Assembly: GCA_049115955.1 (NCBI GenBank)
Contig: JAGDZJ010000015.1
Coordinates: 124,001 to 188,000, forward strand
DNA length: 64,000 nt
Reading direction: 5' to 3'
Source: Salinispirillum sp049115955
GTDB taxonomy: Bacteria; Pseudomonadota; Gammaproteobacteria; Pseudomonadales; Natronospirillaceae
Shown piece after piece: positions 16,601 to 25,468 of this stretch (the first letter of the stretch is position 1; each line of letters starts with the position of its first letter). The position numbers and the translations under genes are program-made. The notes under the pieces were generated by a model, which saw nothing but the letters and a program-made list of their open reading frames with translations, made no database searches and was not told the DNA's origin.

Positions 16601-18018
16601 AACAATTGGATTTGTCATTGGCCCTGGACGTGGCGACCACAGACAATGACATTGAAGGCATGCTGACCTTACAGCGCCCCAATAAACAATTGGCGCAACT
16701 GGGTGCTTCGTTTCCACGACAACCACTGGCCGAGCGACTTGATGACGACTGGGAAGACTGGGACTTTTCAGCCTTCTGGGACATTGATATCGACATGTCC
16801 GACCTCTTCTTCTGGCTGGGCCTCGAATACGTACAGATTGATGGTGATTTGAGGGGCCGCGGCGTTGTCGGCGGCACGCTTGGCGACCCAACACCGGATG
16901 GCAACCTCGCGTGGATGGACGGCGCTCTCCGTCTTCCTGCTGCAGGTGCTGAGCTGGACCGCGTCAACGTCGCCTTGGTCGCCACAGACTTAAAGACCCT
17001 AACAGTTGACGGGTCAGCTCGGGCCGGTGGTGGCACCGCTCGCATCGGAGGAACGGTTTCGTTGCGTGGTGGTGTACCGGAGTCCGACATCAGCATAACC
17101 CTCAATCGAGCGGCTGTGGTGCAACGCTCTGATATACAGGGTGTCGGCACCGGAAGGCTGGACATAACGGGCGCTTGGCCAAACATACTGTTGTCTGGCG
17201 ACTTAGGACTCAACAGCCTGAACATTCAGATCAATCGACTGGCGGGCCCTGCTGTAGCCCAGTTGGAAATACTCGGTGAACAAAACGGTAATGGCGCAGA
17301 CGTCTCCTCAGCCATTCGCCTTGATATCGGTCTGCGCACGCTTGATATTGCTACCATCAGTGGCAATGGGCTCAACGCACGGCTAACGGGTGAACTCAGG
17401 TTACAAGGCACCGCCAATGAACTTGAAACCGATGGTGCCTTCGTGTTCGAGTCGGGCACGTTTAATCTGCTGACGCGAGAATTTCGTCTCGAAGAAGGTA
17501 ATGTAAGGCTGGTGGACGAGGCCCTGAACATTGACCTTTTGGCGGTCTATGATCGCACTGATACGCGCATTGAAGCACGTGTCACTGGCAGTGCAGAACA
17601 GTTGCAACTGCAACTGTCGTCTCAGCCCGTATTGCCCGAAGATGAAATTGTGGCTCAATTGCTGTTCGGGAAAACCATCCAGAACATGACGCCTTTTCAG
17701 GCGCTGCAACTCGCCAGCGCCGTCAACCAATTGCGCGGCGGCGATACGTTCGACCTGATTGTCGCGACACGCGATTCTTTAGGGCTGGATACTCTGGAAA
17801 TCGACAACATCGGCGAAGAAGAGTCCGACATTACCGTACGAGTAGGTAAATACCTTAACAGCCGAGTCTATGTTGAAGTAGACACCGAGCTGTCGGAAGA
17901 ACGCGACTGGCGTGGCAGCGTAGAAGTAGAACTAACACCCAACCTGAGTGTTGAAACCTTTACCCGCTCGGGCAGCACCTTCGGTGGGGTTGAACTGCGC
18001 TGGCGGCGCGATTACTGA
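13651..18018 (+). CDS. tamB: Translocation and assembly module inner-membrane protein TamB
   Basis: TamB is a very large AsmA-like protein anchored in the inner membrane. It spans the periplasm as a long beta-groove and pairs with TamA. From the TTG at 13651 it has 1455 residues. There is one N-terminal transmembrane segment (LLHIALTMLAALVLLLVILI), a long stretch of beta repeats rich in W and D, and the conserved C-terminal TamB domain (about the last 350 residues, including LFGKTIQNMTPFQALQLA). The TTG overlaps the tamA stop as TTGA, which implies coupled translation. A GTG at 13618 would add 11 residues and is the alternative start. Size and gene order are as expected. Confidence 0.95.
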   Translation: MKLVIRSVTTVLHSLSRYLLHIALTMLAALVLLLVILIGTSGGRQFAAHQALWVVNQTTNWYVQAINIESPSLSEWSVGTLRVFSPDETTAHIQLSDVRLGLLTRPWEQPITLNYLHIARANIDLHPFLQPSGDESNSTSAAPQADTDGRRFGLWLYDLRIDDLQLSDANGAPLRGPVSGQVLWAPEQQLPTVEMTWGNTDQPLMSVMTAGDNTAWQARAQVDLPAGSWPHHYLNWPVESPMQARADAQLDLPAERLTLNTLRFPWQGHAIAAAGEIQRLTDGWQVNTLSVQVDDYDNSLSGTWSDSSRQVEAELNLPLSLAIPWLPKWLAEADPVQAGNQLELRLTWPDDAPWELAGRVQAHWYGQRSSLRLNATGRDLDVQALDGQLRVGASELSAQGNWSWPEQTGTLQLVSTLESAFMSRWWSHPGVSTLALQGELQGAGRTARGNINWPQWAGSVAANGRWPSGPTLADLPWQARANAEVNYPQIKWSDLVLDIRAAGQNAQVNSTGEVNVSQQQLDIDWRLAEIPVDQIAATWSQWPDELRMRLTGVGSVSGDWNDPQGAANLSARGLWKGSPWNLSVDAPELSMQRINIDQLTGRWRASQWAADVDITPDLSQSWQTWPVVARIDPLTTSFPDLAAHVDQWPDELSEGLMTLELDVTGLLGNPDIMAAAQVSAEYDDFPLEGALNWADDTLTADFDWQDRSLSLQGTGRPWDTGNWHLTVQRLQTTDIQPWFTLPEPLLAANLRHDLHLQITGGPAQADVSVTSQHVGQWDRDVLRADLDASARWQNNTVEQWDIQRLDINWGDANLSATGRSTDDGWLPEVFNAQMNDFPLSRFLPIADLDGRVSGSTSITSKWPEWSGDIDMQIEGNQGSAPLQGQIQGTFFGNGYSVGHAQLESLNITLGDELEVTGQGGYSPELWNLRLNWQGVNGRPPASLGLPDAVWRGDGSLAIAGAGYDPEISLTSLWQSTLSTADNGEQLDLSLALDVATTDNDIEGMLTLQRPNKQLAQLGASFPRQPLAERLDDDWEDWDFSAFWDIDIDMSDLFFWLGLEYVQIDGDLRGRGVVGGTLGDPTPDGNLAWMDGALRLPAAGAELDRVNVALVATDLKTLTVDGSARAGGGTARIGGTVSLRGGVPESDISITLNRAAVVQRSDIQGVGTGRLDITGAWPNILLSGDLGLNSLNIQINRLAGPAVAQLEILGEQNGNGADVSSAIRLDIGLRTLDIATISGNGLNARLTGELRLQGTANELETDGAFVFESGTFNLLTREFRLEEGNVRLVDEALNIDLLAVYDRTDTRIEARVTGSAEQLQLQLSSQPVLPEDEIVAQLLFGKTIQNMTPFQALQLASAVNQLRGGDTFDLIVATRDSLGLDTLEIDNIGEEESDITVRVGKYLNSRVYVEVDTELSEERDWRGSVEVELTPNLSVETFTRSGSTFGGVELRWRRDY

Positions 18019-18038
18019 TCAGTCGTGCTCTGGCTAGG

Positions 18039-18827
18039 TTAACCCAAGGCTGGAAAAGTGGCTTTCAGGTTATCCATCAATTGTTGCGCGGCAGCATCTG
18101 TGTTTGTCTCATCGCGGAGCCGACACAGCGCCCGAAACACGGCTGGGATCTGTACGGGAGAATTGCGTACCCCTTGAAAGCCCGTCAACGGCATATCAGG
18201 GCTGTCGGTTTCAAGCAACAGCGCCGATAGCGGCACGGTCTGGAACGCCTGCCGCGTGCGTTTGGCGCGCTCATACGTCATAACGCCCCCGACACCTAAA
18301 CGCAGACCTAACCCAATATACTCTTGCGCCATTTGTACCGAACCGCTGAACGCATGCACTACCCCGCCCACGGGCGGCGTACGCTTCAAGGCTTTCAGCA
18401 ACTCATTGTGCGCTTGATGTTGATGCAGAATGACCGGCAGGCGATGGTGCTGTGCCAGTTCTAGTTGGGCTTCGAGATACGCCAACTGATTAGCCATGTC
18501 CGGCACGGTGCCGTCCAAACCGATCTCTCCGACGGCGACCACAGGGTTTTGCGCAAGGAATTCATCTAATTGGGTCAAATGCGCCATTTGATGCTGCGCC
18601 ATAAAGTACGGGTGCAACCCCGCCGCGCCCCAAACGTGCACACCTAACTCATCCTGTTCAGCGCTCAGCCAATGAAACAGTGAGCGCCATTGCGCTGCGC
18701 GGACCCCCGGCACAATAATCGTTCGCACGTCACGCGCGGCACAAGCAGCAAGCACCGCCCGACGATCCTGATCAAACGCCGGGAAGTCGAGATGGCAATG
18801 GCTATCGCTCCAGTCCATCTTGGCCAT
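18039..18827 (-). CDS. TatD-family metal-dependent hydrolase
   Basis: This is a 262-residue TIM-barrel hydrolase of the TatD family, whose members act as metal-dependent deoxyribonucleases. Metal ligands are visible in order: SDSHCHLD near the N-terminus, GEIGLDG, VILHQHQAH, VVHAFSG and LLETDSP. The ATG at 18827 has a good AGAGG ribosome-binding site; ATG at 18818 is also possible. The start lies inside the 3' end of the upstream polysaccharide-deacetylase gene (26-bp overlap). Together with the three upstream genes it seems to form one minus-strand transcription unit. The cellular substrate (DNA repair, RNA turnover or other) is not clear from sequence. Confidence 0.9.
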   Translation of the reverse strand: MAKMDWSDSHCHLDFPAFDQDRRAVLAACAARDVRTIIVPGVRAAQWRSLFHWLSAEQDELGVHVWGAAGLHPYFMAQHQMAHLTQLDEFLAQNPVVAVGEIGLDGTVPDMANQLAYLEAQLELAQHHRLPVILHQHQAHNELLKALKRTPPVGGVVHAFSGSVQMAQEYIGLGLRLGVGGVMTYERAKRTRQAFQTVPLSALLLETDSPDMPLTGFQGVRNSPVQIPAVFRALCRLRDETNTDAAAQQLMDNLKATFPALG

Positions 18828-19596
18828 CTGGCACCTCTTGTGCGCCGCGTGCAGCGATATCGGCTCGTCGCAAGGCAAGCAACTGAGAAGGTGATACCAC
18901 ATCGATCCCTGCCTCTGGCAACAACGGCAGAATCCAAGCGAGAAACTCAATGGTTTCCGGGTAGGGATGACCGATAACAATGACTTCGGGGTGGTGTTCA
19001 AGAATAGCTAATGCCTGACCAAACTGGCCCATAATGAAATCGTGTGTCTGTTCATGGTCTAAAAACACATGGCGCCGCAATGCGGGCACTCCGTGCTGGC
19101 GGGCCATTTGATACGCCACGCTGTTCGGTGTAGTTAGGGAGTCGATAAAATACAGCTGGCGTTGATGCAGGTAATCCATCACGTCAGACATGGCTGACGT
19201 ATTTTCCGTAAGCAAACTACCGGTATGGTTGTTAATACCCCGAACATGAGGCACATCAGACAACGCCTGCGCCAAGGTAAGCTGCAAATCCGCTCCAGAC
19301 ATCTCAGCTTCAAGACCCATGGGGCCCAAAGGCAAGCGTGCTTGATTAGCCATGGGCATGTGCAGCATCACTTCTCTGCCGCGCTCGTGGGCCATGTTAG
19401 CCAACTGCTTGCTGTAGGCTAAACCGGGCAACACAGCAAAGGTCACATTGCCGGGCAGCTCCACTGCCGCGCGTCCTAAAGCATAGTTATTGCCCACATC
19501 ATCAATGATGATCACCATGCGAGGCGCAGGCTGTGCTTGGGCAACCAACGACAGCCCACAGCACAGCAATAAACCCACCACGCACCGATGCCACAT
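18802..19596 (-). CDS. Divergent polysaccharide deacetylase family protein (YibQ-like)
   Basis: This 264-residue secreted protein starts with a signal peptide (MWHRCVVGLLLCCGLSLVAQAQ). The mature part is the divergent polysaccharide deacetylase domain (DUF610). Conserved features are IIIDDVGNN, EVMLHMPMAN, GINNHTGS and VIVIGHPYPET. In Enterobacteria yibQ lies beside envC and gpmI, and here it follows the S41 protease in the same cluster. A role in cell-wall or septum processing is inferred from this context, because the enzymatic activity of the family is not established. The ATG at 19596 has a GAGG ribosome-binding site; a TTG at 19623 would extend the protein by nine residues. Confidence 0.88.
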   Translation of the reverse strand: MWHRCVVGLLLCCGLSLVAQAQPAPRMVIIIDDVGNNYALGRAAVELPGNVTFAVLPGLAYSKQLANMAHERGREVMLHMPMANQARLPLGPMGLEAEMSGADLQLTLAQALSDVPHVRGINNHTGSLLTENTSAMSDVMDYLHQRQLYFIDSLTTPNSVAYQMARQHGVPALRRHVFLDHEQTHDFIMGQFGQALAILEHHPEVIVIGHPYPETIEFLAWILPLLPEAGIDVVSPSQLLALRRADIAARGAQEVPDGQDGLER

Positions 19597-19626
19597 TACG
19601 CTGGCCTCATCACTGCTGCTCAATCA

Positions 19627-20934
19627 TCAAGGTTTGAGGATCGCCAAACCTTTCAGCATGTTCAGAGCTTCGTACATCTGGAAGTCTTCGTCACGCATGG
19701 TATCGCCCGCGTCCTCAGTATCCTCGTCAGTCTCTGTCGCCGCATCCAATTGGCCGTTAGTCAACGCGCCTTGGAGATCTCTTTCGCGATTGAAACGGAC
19801 GTCTTGTGCCGTGAACGACCCTTGGCGCACTTCAATATCCGGCACGATACCGGTGCCCTGAATGGACGTGCCTGAAGGCGTAAAGTAACGCGCCGTCGTC
19901 AGCTTCAGCGCGGTTTGTTCTTGGCTCAACGGCATGACCGTCTGCACAGAACCCTTACCAAAACTCTGCATACCCATAACAATGGCGCGGCGATGATCTT
20001 GCAGCGCACCGGCAACGATTTCGCTGGCCGACGCCGAACCACCGTTAATCAACACCACGAGGTTGATGTCCGGCGCTAAGGTTTGCTGGCGCGACTGATA
20101 GCGGAACGAGTTGTTAGGGATGCGGCTTTCGGTATAGACCACCAACTTTTCTTGCAAGAAAATATCAGAGACATCCACCGAAGCACTCAACAGCCCGCCG
20201 GGGTTGTTGCGCAGATCCAGCACCAAGCCTTTCAGCTCGCCACCGTTTTCTTCACGCAAGCGATTGATTTCACGCACCACATCAGCCGCGGTGTTCTGCT
20301 GGAAGGAAGAGATACGGATACTGCCGAAACCTGGCTCCAACATGCGACTGCGCACCGATGTCACACGGATAACGGCACGTTCCAAGGTAATTTCCAACGG
20401 TGCTGACTGCCCTTGGCGTACCACGGTCAGAGTAATTTCGCTGCCTGGCTCACCGCGCATAATTTCAACCGCTTGGCTCAACGACAGCCCCTGTACTGGC
20501 GTATCATCAAGACGAGTAATCAGATCGCCTGCTTGAATACCCGCCCGATAAGCGGGCGTATCGTCAATCGGCGATACCACGCGCACAAAGCCGTCTTCCA
20601 TCGTAACTTCAATGCCTAAACCACCGAACTGGCCGGTGGTAGACTCTTGCAGATCGGCGAAAGCTTCGGGTGGTAAGTAATCCGAATGGGGATCTAATCC
20701 GTTGAGCATGCCCTGAATAGCATCTTCAATCAGTTTGCGGTCATCAACTTCGTCAACGTAAGCCGTCTTGATTCGATCAATCACTTCCGCCAGCAGACGC
20801 ATTTCGTCCACCGGTAATCCACGAGACGCAGTGGCGGAGTGCCGGTCTGCCCAAGAGCTGGCACTGAATGCCAGCGCAAAGCCGACGACCAGCATGGCCA
20901 CGTAGCCAACGGCGGAACTTTTCTTAATCGTCAT
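19627..20934 (-). CDS. S41-family C-terminal processing peptidase (periplasmic)
   Basis: This is a 435-residue carboxy-terminal processing protease. The N-terminus MTIKKSSAVGYVAMLVVGF contains a signal anchor. A PDZ domain follows (about residues 85-170, GGLGIEVTMEDGF ... GLSLSQAVEIMRG), then the S41 catalytic domain with the nucleophile in GGSASASEIVAG and the catalytic lysine in QSFGKGSVQT. CtpA enzymes of this type cut cell-wall hydrolases and other periplasmic substrates. Its position between envC and yibQ is conserved in Pseudomonas and suggests a role in controlling septal peptidoglycan hydrolysis. The acidic C-terminal tail (ETDEDTEDAGD) is unusual but not unique. Confidence 0.93.
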   Translation of the reverse strand: MTIKKSSAVGYVAMLVVGFALAFSASSWADRHSATASRGLPVDEMRLLAEVIDRIKTAYVDEVDDRKLIEDAIQGMLNGLDPHSDYLPPEAFADLQESTTGQFGGLGIEVTMEDGFVRVVSPIDDTPAYRAGIQAGDLITRLDDTPVQGLSLSQAVEIMRGEPGSEITLTVVRQGQSAPLEITLERAVIRVTSVRSRMLEPGFGSIRISSFQQNTAADVVREINRLREENGGELKGLVLDLRNNPGGLLSASVDVSDIFLQEKLVVYTESRIPNNSFRYQSRQQTLAPDINLVVLINGGSASASEIVAGALQDHRRAIVMGMQSFGKGSVQTVMPLSQEQTALKLTTARYFTPSGTSIQGTGIVPDIEVRQGSFTAQDVRFNRERDLQGALTNGQLDAATETDEDTEDAGDTMRDEDFQMYEALNMLKGLAILKP

Positions 20935-20994
20935 GGTGTTGCCCCTTAACTGCGCTGACGACCACAAACGCCATCAACTTCTCTATTATACTGA

Positions 20995-22236
20995 TTAACG
21001 TCGAATCCAGTTCTGCGGATTCGTCGTTGCGCCATTGTGGCGAATTTCAAAATACAGTCCGGGCTGTTCGAACCCACCAGAATCACCCACATGAGCGACC
21101 GTTTCTCCCGCCCGTACCCAATCGCCGACGTTACGCATCAACGATTCGTTACGCCCATACAAACTAAGATAGCCCTGCCCGTGATCTAAGATCAACAATA
21201 AACCATAACCACGCAACCAATCAGCAAATACCACTCGCCCATAATGCACGGCTTTTACTGGACTACCGGTACGCGCTTCATACAATAAGCCATCGTAGAC
21301 GATACCCGTCTGATTGTTGCGCTCACCATACCGGATTCTAATGGTTCCCTCTACAGGTGCACTCATCTGTCCCCGACGTTCTGCAAACGGCAATTCATCA
21401 GCGCCAAACTCGATCTGTGTGATAGCTGCCTCAACTTCACGAATCAAGGCCTCCAACTCTTCACGCTCCGCTTCTTTCTGCGCGATTTGTGCTTGCTGTG
21501 ATGCAGCCTCTTCCGTCAAGCGCGCAACGACCTGCTGCCGTTGATTCCGACTGCGCATCAAACGGTTATTTTCCTCAACCACCGTTTGGTTCTGCTGCAC
21601 CAAGCGCGTTTGGCGTTCAGCAATGCCTGCATCCACCTCTGCCAGTTCCGCTAGAGTCTGTTCGTATTCTTGCAGCTCTGCCAGTTGAGCAGCGTTAAAG
21701 AACTGGTAAAAGGTCATCATCCGCTGCCCGTGCGACAGAGACTCCGGCGACAATAACGCCTTTAACGGCGTTTGCTGGCCACTCTTGTACACACTGACCA
21801 GCAAGGCTTCTAAACGGGTCGCTTGCGCCTTGCGTTGGGCGTCCAAGGTTGCTAATTGCGTGCGCAAACCGGAAAGTTCGCGTTCGGTATTGGCTAGGTC
21901 GGTTTCAATGCGCGACAAGCGCTGACGGTTCGTAGAAATTTCACGCTCGGTTTCTTCTAGCAAGCGCTCCATCCGCGTGCGCTCGGCCCGTGTAGCACCC
22001 AAGCGCTCCTGCAACGCAGTGATTTCTCGCTTCAGCGCCTCCACATCGGCCGTGGAAACCTCTTGACCCATAACACCGGCACTCAACACCAGCACTGCCA
22101 AAGCACAGCTCAGCCAAAAGCCATAACGCAAGCGCGACAGAACCTTGAACAAAGACAATGCTGAATAGTGGCGCTGCAACAAGCGAGGGCTCTCTTTAAC
22201 TGATCGATGAATGGAACCAAAATAGTGCCAACTCAT
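20995..22236 (-). CDS. envC: Murein hydrolase activator EnvC
   Basis: EnvC sits in the periplasm and activates the amidases AmiA and AmiB at the division septum. The protein (413 residues from the ATG used) has an N-terminal hydrophobic segment (FWLSCALAVLVLSAGV), a long coiled coil of about 220 residues, and a C-terminal LytM/M23 domain. That domain is degenerate: the zinc ligands are replaced, for example LYFEIRHNG where active enzymes have LHFE and TGIVYDG where they have HxGxD. Loss of catalysis is normal for EnvC. The true start is uncertain; TTG codons at 22257 and near 22182 are alternatives, and no convincing ribosome-binding site decides between them. Confidence 0.92.
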   Translation of the reverse strand: MSWHYFGSIHRSVKESPRLLQRHYSALSLFKVLSRLRYGFWLSCALAVLVLSAGVMGQEVSTADVEALKREITALQERLGATRAERTRMERLLEETEREISTNRQRLSRIETDLANTERELSGLRTQLATLDAQRKAQATRLEALLVSVYKSGQQTPLKALLSPESLSHGQRMMTFYQFFNAAQLAELQEYEQTLAELAEVDAGIAERQTRLVQQNQTVVEENNRLMRSRNQRQQVVARLTEEAASQQAQIAQKEAEREELEALIREVEAAITQIEFGADELPFAERRGQMSAPVEGTIRIRYGERNNQTGIVYDGLLYEARTGSPVKAVHYGRVVFADWLRGYGLLLILDHGQGYLSLYGRNESLMRNVGDWVRAGETVAHVGDSGGFEQPGLYFEIRHNGATTNPQNWIRR

Positions 22237-22302
22237 TCTACAGTAAAAAGCAGGCAAGCCAACGCCTGCTGCGTCTCATTAAGTGTCTTTGAAAACAGTC
22301 AC

Positions 22303-22344
22303 TCAATAAAAAGCCGCCCTCTTCCATGCCAGAAAAGGGCGGCT
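22303..22344 (-). terminator. Rho-independent terminator of gpmI
   Basis: On the minus strand AGCCGCCCT and AGGGCGGCT form a 9-bp stem followed by TTTTTATT. It ends gpmI transcription, so envC and the genes after it probably need their own promoter or read-through. Confidence 0.8.
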
Positions 22345-22394
22345 CGCTTGTAGCTATATTTCTTGTAGCTATAAAAGCAAAGCCAAAGCCTCAC

Positions 22395-23933
22395 TTACGC
22401 AATCAGGTTTTTACCCGTCATTTCAGCCGGAATGGCATCACCCATCAGCGTCAGCAAGGTCGGGGCGATGTCACTCAGACCACCTTCCTTCAACTGCTTA
22501 CCCGCCGCACGATTGCTCACGTACACCAAAGGCACAGGGAAAATTGTGTGCGAGGTCACTGCGCCGCCGGTTTCCGGGTCTACCATCAGTTCGACGTTGC
22601 CGTGGTCGGCGGTGATCAAACATTCGCCGTCCACTTCTAACAAGGCTTCAGTAATGGCTTTCAAGCTAACATCCAGCGCTTCTACCGCTTTTACGGCGGC
22701 GTCGAACTTGCCGGTATGCCCTACCATGTCGCCGTTGGCGTAGTTACAGACGATCAAGTCGTACTTACCAGACTTAATGGCTTCTACCAATTTGGCGGTC
22801 ACTTCGGGCGCGCTCATTTCCGGTTTCAGGTCATAAGTAGCAACGTTGGGTGACGGAACCAGAATGCGGTCTTCACCCGCGTACTCTTTCTCTTCGCCGC
22901 CGCTGAAGAAGAAGGTGACGTGCGCGTATTTTTCGGTTTCAGCGATGCGTAACTGGGTTTTGCCCAGTTGTGATACATAGTCGCCCAACGTATTGGTCAA
23001 GGCAGTCGGCGGGTAAGCCACAACAGCTGGGATGTCGGCGGCGTATTCCGTCAGCGTGACGAAGCGCGACAGTGCCGGGCGCACGGTACGTACCATATCG
23101 GTCAGGTCGTCCTGCACGAACGCATTGGTCAGTTCGCGGGCGCGATCCGGGCGGAAATTCATAAACACCACGGCGTCACCGTCTTTAATCACGGCGGCGG
23201 ATTTTCCAGCCGGTACGATGGCCGTCGGCGGGCAGAACTCGTCGTCTTTGTCTTGTTCGTAGGCAGCTTTCAAACCGTCGCTCGGGGTACTGGCCACATT
23301 GTCTGCGGTGCCTTGGGTTAGCAAGTCATAGGCTTTCTGCACACGGTCCCAACGATTGTCGCGGTCCATGGCATAATAACGACCCACCAATGAGGCGACA
23401 CCGCGCACGCCCAATTCATCGGCGCGTTTTTGCAGGCGAACCAAGGTGGCGTCAGCGCTGCGTGGTGGCGTGTCACGACCGTCCAAAAAGGCATGTACGT
23501 AGACTTCTACGCCGTGTTTGGCAGCCAGCTCCATCATAGCGATCAGGTGGTCGTCGTGGCTGTGCACGCCGCCGGGCGAGGCTAGGCCCAAAATGTGTAC
23601 GGCGCCGTTAGCGGCTTTGGCTGCCTCTACGGCACCCACTAACGCTTCGTTGGTGAAAAAGTCGCCATCATCAATGTCTTTGGTGATGCGCGTGAAATTC
23701 TGATAAACAACCCGACCGGCACCCAGATTCATGTGCCCAACTTCAGAATTGCCCATTTGGCCTTCTGGTAGCCCAACCGCCAAACCGGACGTTTTGATGG
23801 TGGTTTTCGGGTAGGTAGACCACAGGTAGTCCCACGTAGGTGTGTTCGCAGCTTCAATAGCGTTCGATTTGGAAGTTTCGCTGTAGCCGAAACCATCGAG
23901 AATGAACAAGGCCACTGTTTTTTTCGCCGACAT
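22395..23933 (-). CDS. gpmI: 2,3-bisphosphoglycerate-independent phosphoglycerate mutase
   Basis: GpmI interconverts 3- and 2-phosphoglycerate in glycolysis and gluconeogenesis and needs two manganese ions. The 512-residue protein has the family length. It starts MSAKKTVALFILDGFGYSE, with the first metal-binding aspartate. The phosphorylated serine is in GNSEVGHMN, and the closing metal site is in LITADHGNVE. The open frame extends upstream to 24089, but homology and the surrounding sequence place the start at 23933. Its neighbours are envC downstream and the divergent yibN-grxC-secB operon, the arrangement found in E. coli and Pseudomonas. Confidence 0.97.
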   Translation of the reverse strand: MSAKKTVALFILDGFGYSETSKSNAIEAANTPTWDYLWSTYPKTTIKTSGLAVGLPEGQMGNSEVGHMNLGAGRVVYQNFTRITKDIDDGDFFTNEALVGAVEAAKAANGAVHILGLASPGGVHSHDDHLIAMMELAAKHGVEVYVHAFLDGRDTPPRSADATLVRLQKRADELGVRGVASLVGRYYAMDRDNRWDRVQKAYDLLTQGTADNVASTPSDGLKAAYEQDKDDEFCPPTAIVPAGKSAAVIKDGDAVVFMNFRPDRARELTNAFVQDDLTDMVRTVRPALSRFVTLTEYAADIPAVVAYPPTALTNTLGDYVSQLGKTQLRIAETEKYAHVTFFFSGGEEKEYAGEDRILVPSPNVATYDLKPEMSAPEVTAKLVEAIKSGKYDLIVCNYANGDMVGHTGKFDAAVKAVEALDVSLKAITEALLEVDGECLITADHGNVELMVDPETGGAVTSHTIFPVPLVYVSNRAAGKQLKEGGLSDIAPTLLTLMGDAIPAEMTGKNLIA

Positions 23934-24199
23934 AATATCCTCTATTTTCTCTGCTCTCTTGCAAATTCCCCGCGCGCACTGGTTTGGTAGTCGCCTTGTA
24001 TTTTTTATAGATGGGAGTGCATTGACCGGTGGCCGCGGGGTCCACTGTGCAGTAATTGTACCCCCAATGAGAACGAGTAGCGAGTGCATTGCGCGGCGCT
24101 ACTCTCTGCAGAATGGGGCTATTTGGGGGATGATGACGCCGTCCTTCTGCGTTATACTCGCGAAACTTTTTTATGACCGATTGAGCGGAACCAGCCTGT

Positions 24200-24616
24200 A
24201 TGATGCAATTTTTTGCTTTTATCTCCGAAAACTGGATGCTCGCCAGCGCCTGGCTGGCGTTTTTCTTTTTGCTGATTATTTCTGAGTCCGCCCGTGGCGG
24301 CAAAGGCCTGACGCCGCAAGAAGTGACCATTAAGGTCAATAACGAAAATGCTGTGGTGCTTGATGTGCGCAAAAACGAGGACTTCCGTAAGGGCCACGTA
24401 CCGAACGCCATCAACATTCCGTCAGCGCAGATTAAAGATCGCTTAAGCGAACTGGAAAAGCACAAAAGCAAACCCATCGTGGTGGTTTGTCAAACAGGTA
24501 CCACTGCGGGCTCGGCAGGCGCGGAACTGCGCAAGGCTGGTTTTGCTGAAGTCTACCGCATGAAAGGCGGCTTGATGGAATGGCAAAGCAGCAGCATGCC
24601 GTTAGTTAAATCGTAA
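24200..24616 (+). CDS. Membrane-anchored rhodanese-like protein (YibN-like)
   Basis: This 138-residue protein has one N-terminal transmembrane segment (WMLASAWLAFFFLLII) and a rhodanese domain facing the cytoplasm. The domain includes NAVVLDVRKNEDFRKGH and the active-site loop VVVCQTGTTAG with its cysteine at residue 97. YibN in E. coli has this layout and lies before grxC and secB, as here. A role in membrane-linked sulfur or protein-export chemistry has been proposed for the family but is not certain. The stop codon overlaps the grxC start by one base. A TATACT box at 24153-24158 may be the -10 of the operon promoter. Confidence 0.92.
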   Translation: MMQFFAFISENWMLASAWLAFFFLLIISESARGGKGLTPQEVTIKVNNENAVVLDVRKNEDFRKGHVPNAINIPSAQIKDRLSELEKHKSKPIVVVCQTGTTAGSAGAELRKAGFAEVYRMKGGLMEWQSSSMPLVKS

Positions 24617-24885
24617 TGACCACCCCTTCGGTGACCCTGTACACCACACGCTTCTGCCCTTATTGCATCCGCGCTAAGATGCTGCTAGACCACAAGCAGG
24701 TGGCGTACACCGAGATCGGCGTCGACATGGACGCCGCTAAGCGTGCGGAAATGACCGCGAAAGCCGGTAGCCACACCGTGCCGCAAATCTGGATCGGCGA
24801 GCAACACATTGGCGGTTGCGACGAGCTGTACGCCCTAGAGCGCGCCGGAAAACTCGATGCCATGCTGTCTGACGGGAACATGTGA
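24616..24885 (+). CDS. grxC: Glutaredoxin 3
   Basis: This 89-residue dithiol glutaredoxin reduces protein disulfides and glutathionylated proteins using glutathione. The CPYC active site is at residues 14-17, the TVPQ loop that binds glutathione is present (SHTVPQIWIG), and GGCDELYALE closes the glutathione site. The length is typical. The start ATG overlaps the yibN stop (TAATG), and secB follows 68 bp later, the usual order. Confidence 0.97.
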   Translation: MTTPSVTLYTTRFCPYCIRAKMLLDHKQVAYTEIGVDMDAAKRAEMTAKAGSHTVPQIWIGEQHIGGCDELYALERAGKLDAMLSDGNM

Positions 24886-24953
24886 AGTCCCGAATTTAAA
24901 GACACGTAAGCACTCACACACTTGATACTTAGATAAGACAAGAGAACAGAATT

Positions 24954-25397
24954 ATGTCAGAAGCACCTAAAACTCGTTTCGGTATTCAGCGCATCTACAT
25001 CAAAAACAGCTCTTTTGAAGCACCGAACTCACCCGCTATCTACCGTTCACCTTGGCAGCCCAAAGTGAAGGTAGACCTGAACACCAAAGCAACGCCTCTG
25101 GGTGAAGACGCTTTTGAAGTGCTGCTGCGCTTAACGGTAACGGCCGAACTGGAAGAGAAAGTGGCGTTTTTGGCCGAAATCGAACAGGCATGCATCGTCA
25201 CTGCGGGCGGTTTTGAACCGGCTGCGCTGGACCAGATGCTGGGCGCTTACGTACCAAGCTTGTTGTTCCCTTATGCACGTGAAGCCATTGACAGCCTGGT
25301 TGTTAAAGGCAGCTTCCCTGCCGTGATGCTGGCACCGGTTAACTTCGACGTGCTGTACCAGCAGACCAAGCAAGAGAAAACCGAAGCGGCGCATTGA
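24954..25397 (+). CDS. secB: Protein-export chaperone SecB
   Basis: SecB is a cytoplasmic tetrameric chaperone that keeps precursor proteins unfolded and delivers them to SecA. The 147-residue sequence has family features: QRIYIKNSSFEAPNSP near the N-terminus, the acidic conserved surface region, and YVPSLLFPYAREAIDSLVVKG near the C-terminus. Ribosome-binding site AAGAGAA precedes the ATG. A strong bidirectional terminator follows, shared with the convergent thiI gene. gpsA, which often follows secB in enteric bacteria, is not here. Confidence 0.97.
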   Translation: MSEAPKTRFGIQRIYIKNSSFEAPNSPAIYRSPWQPKVKVDLNTKATPLGEDAFEVLLRLTVTAELEEKVAFLAEIEQACIVTAGGFEPAALDQMLGAYVPSLLFPYAREAIDSLVVKGSFPAVMLAPVNFDVLYQQTKQEKTEAAH

Positions 25398-25416
25398 TCC
25401 ACCAACCGCGTAAATT

Positions 25417-25444
25417 AAAAAGGCTCCCGAGGGAGCCTTTTTAA
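25417..25444. terminator. Bidirectional Rho-independent terminator between secB and thiI
   Basis: AAAAAGGCTCCC-GA-GGGAGCCTTTTT has a GC-rich stem flanked by A and T runs. It can stop transcription of secB from the left and of thiI from the right. Confidence 0.9.
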
Positions 25445-25468
25445 TTTGTGTGCTTTATAAACGAGAGC

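Noticed and set aside
13651..18018. Internal repeats in tamB as tandem DNA repeats
   Set aside because: The repetition is at the level of beta-rich W/D protein composition; the DNA units are not alike.
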